From NCBI RefSeq assembly GCF_041956535.1, contig NW_027192200.1, positions 213,308 to 249,943 of the forward strand: DNA of 36,636 nucleotides, given 5' to 3'. The translations under genes were made by a program, and so were the position numbers. Each line of letters opens with the position of its first letter. The first letter of the stretch is position 1. Positions 8,330 to 18,345 of the stretch are shown here, one piece after another. The notes beneath the pieces were generated by a model that worked only from the letters and a program-made list of their open reading frames with translations, did not search any database and had not been told where the DNA came from. This stretch comes from Calcarisporiella thermophila CBS 279.70 (Eukaryota; Calcarisporiellomycota).

Positions 8330-10210
8330 ATGAAGTTCTCCTATGTCATCATCGTCATCATCGCGTTGACCTCCTGTGCTCTCGCATATACACCTTCACC
8401 AAAGCGTGCTTTTGGCCAGATAGTATTAGGCAATAAGTTGATACTCTACGGAGGTGCTACGATTGATCAGACTGGGTCCAATGTGCCAACCAATGAATTT
8501 GCGGTCCTTGATCTCTCAAAATCTTGGGATGCTCGGAATCCCGCCTGGTTACCCGGATCTGGCAATGTAGATTCGGTTCTCCCAGTTGCAGGAAATGTTC
8601 TTTTGCCTGCTGGAAACAAAGGCGATGAGTATATGGTCACATTTGGTGGCCAAGTGCCATCGAGCATGCCACAGAACGATCCGAATACCGTCTATAAATG
8701 TAAGCTATCCGACAATTCTTGGTCGCAGCCTTCCGGCATTACTCCTTCAAGGAGAAGCTTTCACACAGCTGTATACGACAAGAATATGACGAGTTGGATA
8801 TATGGAGGGCAGGTGGATAGTTCGGGCTCGAATCCTCAACCACTTGACGAACTCTATCGATTCGATGGGAGAACATACAACTGGGAGCAAATAAAAGTGC
8901 CGGCAGGAAGCATGTACCCAGGGCCGGCGACCGGACATACAGCTTCCTTAATATCAGGGTAAGCAAGTATGGATACGCCTGCATGCTATTATTTTCTTCT
9001 TGAGCTATTTTTATTATTTCTAAACATTCAATCATTTTTTTCTAAGTCCTACTTGTTTTTTGTTCTAATTTGTTTAGAAAAATGGTGGTGCTGGGAGGAT
9101 CGAATGGCGTTAGCTTACGACCCATGAATGTTGCTCATATTTTCGATACTGCTAAGCGAATTTGGACGATCCAGTCTCTCACCGGCGCTACCCCTCCCCC
9201 CCGCCTATTTCATGGCTCTACCATCACTCAATTCAACGATATATTTATATGCGGAGGCCGTAACGATACCAATCAACTCTATGGAGATGCCTGGCTACTC
9301 AATACCACGAGTTGGAGCTGGATTGAGCTCACCCCAGGGCAGGAAACGGGGGCTCCACTTCCAACCCCCAGAATGCAACATCAGTGTGCAAGGTCTGGCT
9401 CCAATGTGATGATCATGTTTGGGTCGACAGATCCTAGTGGGAACCAGACTGGTAGGTCTAGTAGAGGCGCTTCTATGTCTCCCGAACACTAAAGAACTCT
9501 ATTTTCCTGGCTCTATATTGATTGCTATGAATTTAGATAACGGAATCTTTGTTTACGACACTCTGACTGGGAAATTCGCGAACAAATACGAGCCACATCT
9601 GCTTGAAACCAATTACGATTTGCCAACCGATGGTTCCCCCGAGTCTAATACTATTTCACAGAATGTTCTCTCGCAAGGTGCCATTATTGGAATCGTACTT
9701 GGGAGTGTCTCCATTGTTTCCCTAACTGCCTTAATTGGCCTGCTGCTGGTACTAAGGCATAAGAAGCAGCAGCGGCTAGTGACTCAAAATGCCACCCCAA
9801 TCGAAGGCGATATCCCTGACGACAAATATGATAGTGACTTGGCGCGCACCCGGCCCTCGACGGGCTACGGCCCTCCGTCGATGCTTGTATCGGGGTACTA
9901 TCCTGCACAGCACCAAGATCCCCGTATGAGTGGACCGCCTCCTCTGGTTATGCAGTATGCTTCTCCACCTCAAGGCTACATAAATCCGGGAATGGATCCC
10001 AGCTTGCTCAATGGTGGAGCCGCTGTGCCGAATGCTTGGCCCGTAATCACCTCCTCTGGCGCAGGGCAGCCAATGGTTGTTCCGATGCAGGTGCCTGTTT
10101 CCCAGGCAGAGATGCTTCATCCACAGGGCGTAATAAGCAACAATTCTTCCCCAGGGTCTGCTACCTTGCAAACAGCGACGAGGACAGAGCAAACACCAAA
10201 TACACAGTAG
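8330..10210 (+). CDS. Kelch-repeat type I membrane protein (tandem copy 2)
   Basis: Three exons: 8330-8958, 9078-9451 and 9537-10210, giving 558 residues. The ATG at 8330 is chosen because it starts directly at a signal peptide (MKFSYVIIVIIALTSCALA). The ectodomain repeats kelch marks (LILYGGA, VTFGGQ, WIYGGQ, MVVLGG, IFICGGR, LLNTTSW) in the same order as copy 1. A transmembrane helix lies at ~383-407 (AIIGIVLGSVSIVSLTALIG), then RHKKQQR and a Pro/Gln/Gly-rich tail of ~150 residues, longer and different from copy 1. It lacks two of the four introns of copy 1, and its two remaining introns sit a little downstream of the matching positions there. Function unknown; probably a cell-surface protein. 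Confidence 0.88.
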
Positions 10211-10655
10211 GGCAATACACCACATGTACGACTACAGATTTAATATACATGGCAACTCTGTAGCACGTAAATCTATGGCCATGCCATCTCTTCCAGTTTT
10301 CCTAGCCTCATTTATCACTTTTTTAACCGGATATTAGCGAGTTATATAAGACTTATTTATCCATTTATCATTCTTTTTCTAATATCTCCTGATTCAACTA
10401 TCATATTATGCCACCCTTCTACTTCACATTTCATGCTAGCATGAAAGTGCACGAACTGTACTTTCATTTTTTTTTTTAATTAGCAATAAACCACTGGAAT
10501 TCAAATGTGAGCCATAGATGGCATATTATTAAAGCAAATTTCAAACCGAATTTTTGAACATAAGCATATTACACTCTTAAAGACAAATACAAGGACCGAC
10601 AAAGGTAGACTGATTTCTCTTAATAGTATCCCAGAGAGCCTATCCAGCTTCCCCG
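10211..10655. other. Convergent intergenic region with an 18-bp palindrome and a hairpin plus T-run
   Basis: The 3' flanks of the second kelch gene (+) and formate dehydrogenase (-) meet here. It contains a perfect 18-bp palindrome at 10429-10446, an overlapping inverted repeat ATGAAAGT/ACTTTCAT (10441-10448, 10460-10467) followed by T11 (10467-10477), and a plus-strand AATAAA near 10485. Confidence 0.6.
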
Positions 10656-12171
10656 TTACTCTTCCTTGTGGTACGACAAGGACGCAAATCTGCCATTATG
10701 AACAATCAAATCCTCGGGTTTAATTGGTTCTTTTGCAAAGAAGCGCTGTAAAATGTCCTACGAAGAGGGGAAAAAACAAGAGTATTATGCTCAAATTCTG
10801 AATTAATTGGACTCTTCGTCCAATTATTAAGCATCTATCCTCACCTTGACTCCGTCGGCATATCGCTTTTGGGCGTCGAGCGTGGTTCCGGAATAGTGGG
10901 GAACCATGGCGTTTCTGGGCAGCTGGCGCCATGGATGGTCGCGTGGAGCGGGTTGGGGGTACCAAACATCACCTCCATAAGCACGAACAGTTCCATTATT
11001 GACCGCTTCTACCAAAGCGTCGCGATCTAACATCATGTTTCATTGTGATAATATGCTATTAGAACGCAGGAGAATCAAGCAAGATAAACTAGGATATATA
11101 TACCAACAATAGCACCCCTTGCAGTGTTAACCAGATAGGAGCCCTTCTTCATGCGTGCAAACACTTGATGGTTGAACAATCCTCGAGTCTTGTTGGTTAG
11201 AGGGCAGTTAATAGTCACCACGTCACATTGTTCTACGAGCTCCTCGAGGCTATGGCAGCGCCGAGCACCAAGTGCTTTCTCAACTTCGGGCTTAAGTGGC
11301 TGATAGTCGAAGTAGAGCAGTTCTTTGCAGTTGAAGGGTTTCAGTCGCTCCAAAACACGGGAGCCAATGCGTCCGGCGCCGACCGTGCCAACTACCTTAT
11401 TTTCGATATCAAACGAATCAACTGCAGCTTCAGCAACGTTCCTATGTAGTTATTGTTGGTTTTCATTAGGTATAAGGCAAGAGAAAAAGGGAAGAGATTG
11501 AAAAGGATAGGAGGGGTTACCAGTCGCCTCGAAGAATTTGATCGTGGGCAGGCACAAAATTACGGACCATCAACAAAATGGTCATCACAACATGCTAGAC
11601 GTATGATATAGTAAGTCAAATCTTTAGGTAAAGTGTATCTCTACTTGGAAAATGATGAAATAGTACCTCTGCAACGCTCACTACATTAGATCCCGTCACC
11701 TCCGCCACGGTTAATCCCGCTTCGATAGCAGCATTCAAGTCGACATGGTCACTCCCGACCCCGGCCGTGATGCACAGTTTCAGATTCTTGGCATTGGCAA
11801 TACGCTCCTTGGAAATGTATCCGGGATGGAATGGAGTTGTTATCAGGACTGGAATAATAATAATGGTTCACCATAAGCTGATGCAGCATTCATTGATACG
11901 GAGAAATCAATGATAGACATACCATCCGTGTCAGGAAGCTCTTTATCCATCACGTTACCAGGACCTTCCTTACTGGAGGTAACCACAAAAGTATGTCCCT
12001 GGGATTCGAGCCACTCACGTAGACCAAGTTCATTCTCGACGCAGCCTATAGCGATGGTTTCATAATATGAGAAGAGATACAGACCGTAGGGGATCGCTAC
12101 AAATCCATACCCAACAAACGCTTCTCCTTTGCGTACTCTTTGCCTTCGTAAAGAACTGCGAGGATTTTCAT
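10656..12171 (-). CDS. FDH1: NAD+-dependent formate dehydrogenase
   Basis: Seven exons on the minus strand: 12171-12111, 12045-11923, 11848-11667, 11594-11521, 11441-11104, 11026-10845 and 10757-10656; 353 residues. It oxidises formate to CO2 with NAD+. Visible marks: start [14 protein letters not shown], the substrate-side [27 protein letters not shown], catalytic Asn in [13 protein letters not shown], the Rossmann motif [13 protein letters not shown] with Asp in YFDYQP (NAD preference), the Arg of NTARGAIV, Gln in WYPQPAP, and the His-Ser pair in [13 protein letters not shown]. No targeting signal, so cytosolic. The stretch between DHPW and NAMVPH is a few residues shorter than in yeast-type enzymes. 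All seven exons join in frame. Confidence 0.95.
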
Positions 12172-13695
12172 ATCGGTTGAATAGTCGGTTCAAGAATTGA
12201 AATCGAGGAAAATAAAGGGTAAGGGGAGGGTGAGAAAAGATGTGAGGGTGAACTTGTCGAGGCGAGAATTTATGCTCTCTATCGTGAGAACATGCTCGCT
12301 TTGTGCTCCCCTGCAGCCACTCAAGAGTAGAATTCTTTTAATAGACCATTTTGAAATAGGGCGAAAAGGTTCAAAACTCAATATCGGATTTATATTTTGG
12401 CTCCAATTTTTGTATTTAATAACGCATTAGAAATGAAGGCGCTGCTAAATTGCAGTGTGAGAATTCCCAAGGCAAAAAAATAAAACCCAAGAGAATGCAC
12501 AGACCCCCAATTTGGAATACAAATTACAATTGGCAGTCACGCGCCCCTTTGAAAATATATTCCAATGGTATGCAGCAGAGTAGAGTTCCGTTAGATTATC
12601 AAAATACATGCTCAGTATTTCCCTTTTTAAAGCGGGAGGATGGACTATACGCCAGTATTGACTCCCCGCTTACTCCCACAATATGCACACTATGATTTGG
12701 AGCTATATCCCAATTACTATTGTAACTAATGTAGTATTGTAACTAGAGATATGACGTAGAGTATGTGGAAATGGTTGTTGCCATGCTGTGAAATGCTGTC
12801 GCTCTAAGAGTTAATACATAAAAGCATTGTCATGAGATGGATTCGGTCCCAGAGATTTCAACTATTAAGTATCAAACGGAAAGCAATTTTCCACCTATTT
12901 TCAATCCTAGTTAGTCTATAATTAAAGACTGGCTCTTGTTTTAGATGGGTTTTGAGATTAATAGTTTTTAAAGTTTTAAATGCCTCCTAGGAATAATGTA
13001 TTCTTTGTCTCTTGCTAGGTGTCCGAATAATAAGTGTCATTTTTCGAGATAATTCTAAGCACCTAGGATAATAATTTATACTCTAGTCTCTTGGCATAAA
13101 TAGTTAATTTTTTCCAACGGTATGCACTCTACTGTATTGATACTGTAAAATGGATGTTATTTTTAAATCATTGCTAAACGTAGCAATACGGATGAGTTCC
13201 TTTATTATTCGCTGTAAGCAAAGTTTATCGGAAGGTAGATCTAGCAATTGTTAACCATATAATAGTTGTAAAGGCCTGGCAAAGATTTAGGATGTAGTAG
13301 GGAAAGGGCATATATTCATCTTGGCATCAAGTTTAACTCATCCCATCTTATAAATCATTCATAGGTTCTTAAAGCAAATGTGACTACTCTCGGATCACTG
13401 GTGACGTAATAAAGTGATATCATCAATTCACACCTATGGATTTTTCTGTTAACTTTTGGTGCCTTTTTCTTTTTACTTACAAAGCACATCCTCGACGAAG
13501 GCTACTCGGGGCGCTAATTCATCTCTATTTTTCGAAAAAGTAGTTTAGAAAAGACATTAGGTAAATGCTCGATGAGAGACGGATGGATAGATAAATGGAT
13601 GGATGGACCCATTATGTTGGGGTTAATTCTCGTCAATGCAATCCTTTTAATTATAATCTTCATCCGCTGATCGTACCATTTTCCTTGACTAGATC
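12172..13695. other. Divergent intergenic region between formate dehydrogenase (-) and uL2 (+)
   Basis: About 1.5 kb of AT-rich DNA with no convincing gene. A short GGAT-type repeat (13577-13608) lies about 90 bases before the uL2 ATG. Open frames such as 12450-12695 show no domain-like content. Confidence 0.45.
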
Positions 13696-14555
13696 ATGGG
13701 TCGCGTCATCAGGGCTCAAAGAAAGGGTGCAGGTGGCATCTTCAAGTCGCACACTGCTGGTCGCAAGGGTGCTGCCAAGTTCCGTAACTTGGATTTCGCA
13801 GAGCGCAAGGGATACATCCGTGGTATTGTGAAGGAGATTGTCCATGATCCCGGACGTGGTGCTCCCCTCGCCAAGGTGGTGTTCCGTGATCCTTATCGGT
13901 AAGGAATCTGGCCAAGATGATTTTCATCAATGGATGGGGGGGTTAGGGATCTTGGTGATTGAATAATGTTATCTTTTATTTTAGGTACAAGCTCCGCACT
14001 GAGACTTTCGTTGCTACCGAGGGTCTCCACACCGGCCAATTCGTCTACTGCGGTAAGAAGGCTGCTCTCACTGTCGGAAACGTTTTGCCCGTCTCTGCCA
14101 TGCCTGAGGGTACCATCGTCTCCAATGTTGAGGAGAAGACTGGTGACCGCGGAGCAATTGCCCGCTGCTCCGGCAACTACGCCACCATCATCGGCCACAA
14201 CCCCGAGACGAACAAGACGCGCGTGAAGCTTCCGTCCGGCGCAAAGAAGGTGATCAGTGGCGATGCTCGTGCCATGATCGGTATCGTTGCTGGTGGTGGC
14301 AGAATCGACAAGCCGTTGTTGAAGGCTGGTCGCGCTTACCACAAGTACCGCGTGAAGAGGAACGCATGGCCCAAGACCCGTGGTGTGGCCATGAATCCTG
14401 TCGACCATCCTCACGGTGGTGGTAACCATCAGCACATTGGTCACGCCTCAACCGTGTCCCGCTTTGCTCCTCCTGGTCAAAAGGTGGGTTTGGTTGCTGC
14501 CCGTCGCACTGGTTTGCTCCGTGGTACCAAGAAGACCACCAACAAGGATCAATAA
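13696..14555 (+). CDS. RPL2: 60S ribosomal protein uL2 (yeast Rpl2 / human RPL8)
   Basis: Two exons, 13696-13898 and 13985-14555, give 257 residues (yeast Rpl2 is 254). The start [20 protein letters not shown], the central [21 protein letters not shown] and the near-invariant [20 protein letters not shown] with its conserved His at the peptidyl-transferase centre identify it without doubt. It is an RNA-binding core protein of the large cytosolic subunit. The 86-base intron splits the CGG codon of DPYR|Y. The C-terminus ends KKTTNKDQ. Codons are strongly biased to C-ending forms, as expected for a highly expressed gene and unlike the AT-rich flanks. Confidence 0.98.
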
Positions 14556-14845
14556 ACGTCTATCTCCTTGTTCGCTCTCCTTTCCCGCCTCCCCTTGTTC
14601 ATTTCCTTCGATTTTTTCCCCTAAAAATAAAAATGGGAATTTTTTTATTTTTTCAAAAGTGTGGGAGTGTCTCCGATTTTTTGAAGACCCTCAAAACCAC
14701 CATACCTTATTCTTGAATGACAGAGTGGGCCGATAGGTGGCGCAGTGTGCCATTTTACAACCTCTTGAAGTTATCGCAATAGAGGGCAAAAGGATTGAAC
14801 AAAGTTGGTTTCATTGTGGCATCCTGATACTCAAGGGCAGCAGGA

Positions 14846-17352
14846 ATGGAACGGCCAAAACGCCGGATTGAAGCCGTCAACTACTCAGATAAACCGCAAT
14901 GGCGGCGAAAATCCGATCCTTCGAATCCACCTCCATTGTCACAGAAGAAATCCCCGGCTCCAACCAATGTAAGGGAATTAAGAGTAAGACCACCTGCCAA
15001 GCGCGATGAAAAGGAGTCGCCGAAGGAGAGAGAGCGGAAAGAGCCTTTAAAAGGGCGCCGAGTTCATGGCGGTAAGAATTAATATGGGGTTCACACGAGC
15101 GGATTCCAAAATTACTAATGGCGACTATGTTCGAATTGCTTTTCTTAATTGGTAGATGTCCAGAAATTCTTCTGGGCTATAGAGCGCAAAGATTCCAAAT
15201 CCGTACGCCATTTTCTCCAGTCTCACCCGCGCTTCAACGTGAACCAGCTCTGGGATTCGACGATTTTTGACACACACTTCACATGGGGCCCCCTCCACGC
15301 GGCCGCATTCGAAGGCTCGATCCGTGTAATAAGGGTTCTCATGGAATTCGGAGCCGAGGTGGATCTGAGAGACACATGGTACGGAGGCACACCACTGGCT
15401 TGGGCAGCCTACGCAGGCCATTTTGATGCAGCCCGCTTGTTGATTCAGTCAGGTGCCGACAGAAATGCAAAAAACGACCATGGTCAGATCCCGGCTGACT
15501 TAATTTCGGAACCGGATGACCCACGGTGGGAAGGCATTTTAACGCGATTAGATCTGGTGATTCGATTTTTATTACATATCCATAGCGGTGCGCGTGCGTA
15601 GATATACTAATATAATTTTTATTCTCAGGCGAGTGAGGAGGAATCGGAGAGCGAGGACGACTCCAGTGATGAACAAACGCCAGAGGTGACATCTGTACAG
15701 AACACAGCTACACCAACACCAACACCAACCTCGACATCGGCGCCGACACAAAAGATTACTCTCCCTCGTTTCCCTGAGATTGAGCCGGATTCGGTAAGAA
15801 TACAAATCCCTCATCTCTAGCGCCGACCCTAATGTGTATCTTTCCGCTAGGATGATGAATGGGAGGAGCACGAGAAATTGCAAAGAAACGGCATTGAGTA
15901 TGGTGTGGGAGACTTCGTCTACATATGCTCGCCGGAGGATGCAGGGAACCAGGTGATTGCCCTAATAGAGGAGCTGATGACGGATCAAAAGTATGAAGTC
16001 GATAACTTACCGCCAGTGTCAGGATGGGTCTCTCGTCCCCAGAATTAACTCGCCTTTTTTTACCTTTTTCTTTTTGTTAGCGGTAAGCAATATTTCAAGG
16101 GCACGTGGTTCATTCGGCCAGATCAGGTATTGCAAAATTGGCAGTCCACTTTCGCGAATCCCTTTTCATGACGGTTCCCATATTCGCTCTCTTGTAGATT
16201 CCGTACATCACTGAGCAACATCCTCGCCATCCGCGCGAAGTTCTCAAGCAAGTCGGCCCACGTACCCACACATTTGCCCACCTCGCCCCCTCGTCGAAGA
16301 AGTGTTATGTAATGCATATCATCGACTATGCCAAATCCAAGCCCGACGGCTTTTCGCCTGAGCACGTGTATTTCTGCGGGGCAAGCTGGTGCGAGGAAAC
16401 AAGGATGCTGCAGCCAATCAAGGCATGGAAGAGAGGGGCGTATGTGCCTGAGGCGACATTTCCCGTGAGTTTGGTGCCGCGGATGGAGCGTGGAAGGGAT
16501 GGCAAGAGAAGGAAGAGCGACGGGATTCTAGAGATAGAGGGTGCTTTGGCGCAGTGGCTAGATGGCAAGCAGAATGTCCGGCTGGGACCAGACGATACGA
16601 AGACGAAAAAGAAAAAGGGGAATAAGCAGGAGCAGCCCATGGACTATGTGATGGACGCCATGGATGCGCGATCGCCGTTGGGGGCACGCGGGAGAGTGCG
16701 CGGGCCGCGAGACAGGTTCGGCGAGATGGTGATGAATGTGGAGGCACGAGGCGCATTCAACGCGGTTGACTTTGGGGAGGCCAATTCGCTGGCCTCTCTG
16801 AAGCTCGGCAAGGACTTCAAGATGCTGTGTGAGATTGCCATCGAGACGGATGACCGCTATCTGGCCATGTCGCTGGACACTCGAGTGTATAGCGCGTATA
16901 CACTGTCCATTGGGGCGGGGGCCCATGCAATATGTATTGTCCCCTTGCTGGCTCCCGTGCTGGGGCGGTACCGGGACAAGATCGCGATGACGGTGGTGCA
17001 GGATGGCCGCAGGGTCCATGCGGTTGGCCAGGGCCCCTGGGGCAGAATCTCGAGACTGGGCCGAGGGGGCGGTGAAGAGTCACCCGAGAAGGTCGAAAGC
17101 GTCGAGGGAAAGGACGAAAGGGGGAAGAGGGGGGAGGGGGTCGAGCCCAATGGTATGACTGCAACGCCGCTCGCAGGAAACGAAGTGTTTGGGGAGATGT
17201 TTCTCTTCTCGGTGCCGCCCATTGGCGTGTCGACGGTGGAAATCTGGGTGAGCGCCCCCCTTGGTTCCGACGCTCTCTCTCAAGCCTCCAATTTGCCCGG
17301 GTATGTCGCGGGGATGGTCACGCAGCGTTATTGCCTCTTCGTGTATCGGTGA
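14846..17352 (+). CDS. Ankyrin-repeat and BAH-domain protein, probable chromatin (RSC/polybromo-like) factor
   Basis: Six exons: 14846-15071, 15156-15556, 15629-15793, 15851-15990, 16081-16126 and 16198-17352; 710 residues. Order: a basic disordered N-terminus (1-75); ankyrin repeats (~77-200: GPLHAAAFEGS, GTPLAWAAYAGHFDAARLLIQSGAD); an acidic Ser/Thr/Pro linker; a BAH domain (~281-400: YGVGDFVYICSPEDAG, QYFKGTWFIRPDQ, HPREVLKQVGPRTH, then HVYFCGASWCEE and IKAWKR); and a C-terminal beta-rich region (~510-710) rather like the domain after BAH in Rsc1/2 proteins. BAH modules bind nucleosomes or partner proteins. No bromodomain is seen, unlike Rsc1/2. The third exon's upstream donor is weak (GTGATT) but is the only one that keeps the frame. 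The gene family is unnamed; nuclear role inferred. Confidence 0.82.
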
Positions 17353-17936
17353 ATTTCACCTGCTTACGCGATTTTTCCTCTTTTTTTTTTTTCCTTTTCG
17401 CTCTTGCTATTTTATTTGAACTTGTGTGTATTGTAATTTTTTTTAGTATTTCTCCTGTATTTTGCGTTTTGATTTATTCCATTTACTCCCCGACCTCCTT
17501 CCATCTTCACCTCTCATACTGCTTACATATCCCTTTCCGTTTCTCTATTTCTTCTTTTTTTCTTTTTCCTTTCGCCCTCGTCCAGTTTGCTGGTGATGCA
17601 AGCTAATTAGAAAACAAATGGATAAAACTATTTTATATCATATCAAGAAAGGCAGAACAAAAAAAAAACTCAATGGATTAAACCGGAGAAAAGAAATCTA
17701 CAACAAAAGGAAGAAGAGTAAAGAGTAAAAGTAAGAACAGAATAGGAAAAGGAAAATCATTCGATGGAAAGAAGATAAAAAAGGTAAAAAAGGCAAAGGA
17801 GTGGAATGAGTGAGAGCGTGTGCGTGAGATTACAGCAAAATTACAAAGTTTAAAAAGAAAAGGGAAAAAAAAATGAATGGAAGGGGCATATAAGAAGAGC
17901 AATGAGGTGGAAATAGGAGGAAATAGATAGATAAAG

Positions 17937-17967
<31 letters not shown>

Positions 17968-18345
17968 TAGATAGATAGATAGAAGTGGATATACTGCAAA
18001 AATAAAGAGGTATAAGCGGCAAGCGCATGTGTTTTAGAGCGGATGCGAGGAAGAGAAGGAGGAGAAGGAGCAGAAGAAGGAAATGGGAATAGAGGAGGCA
18101 GAGAGAGTATGAAAGCAACCAACCATCAAGTGAAGAACAGCTTTAGAAACCCAAACAAAGAAAAATAATTAGAGAGCGAAAGGGGCGGATAGGTAGACAA
18201 ATAGATAGATAAGTTAGGCGGGATGGATCGTGGATCGAGATAAAGATAAAGGGATAAATAAAGGAGTGGAAATGCAGGATGGAAGTGTGTGTGTGGGGGG
18301 GGGGGGAACGAAATTTGCCATTTCGTCAGTAGGGGTTGCCCGGGG
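17353..18345. other. Convergent intergenic region, pyrimidine-rich then purine-rich
   Basis: The plus strand is T/C-rich from 17360 to about 17600 and A/G-rich from about 17640 to 18300. Each half matches a T-rich 3' UTR of the neighbouring gene on its own strand, so the switch marks the likely meeting point of the two transcripts. A G-run lies at 18294-18306. No gene is supported. Confidence 0.55.
17922..17983. repeat. GATA/GACA microsatellite
   Basis: Tandem tetranucleotides GATA and GACA with a short interruption near 17934. Shorter GATA-like units recur near 18200. Lies in the presumed 3' flank of the PIP5K gene. Confidence 0.9.

Noticed and set aside
17331-17606. Open frame after the BAH gene, tested as an extra exon
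   Set aside because: A hydrophobic, Phe/Ile/Cys-rich translation of T-rich DNA. The upstream frame already closes on a plausible final strand (QRYCLFVYR) at 17352.
17922-17983. CRISPR-like or other structured array
   Set aside because: Simple tetranucleotide microsatellite; no spacers. The organism is eukaryotic.
17678-18118. 146-codon open frame in the purine-rich region, minus strand
   Set aside because: Low-complexity translation of a microsatellite and T-rich 3' flank.
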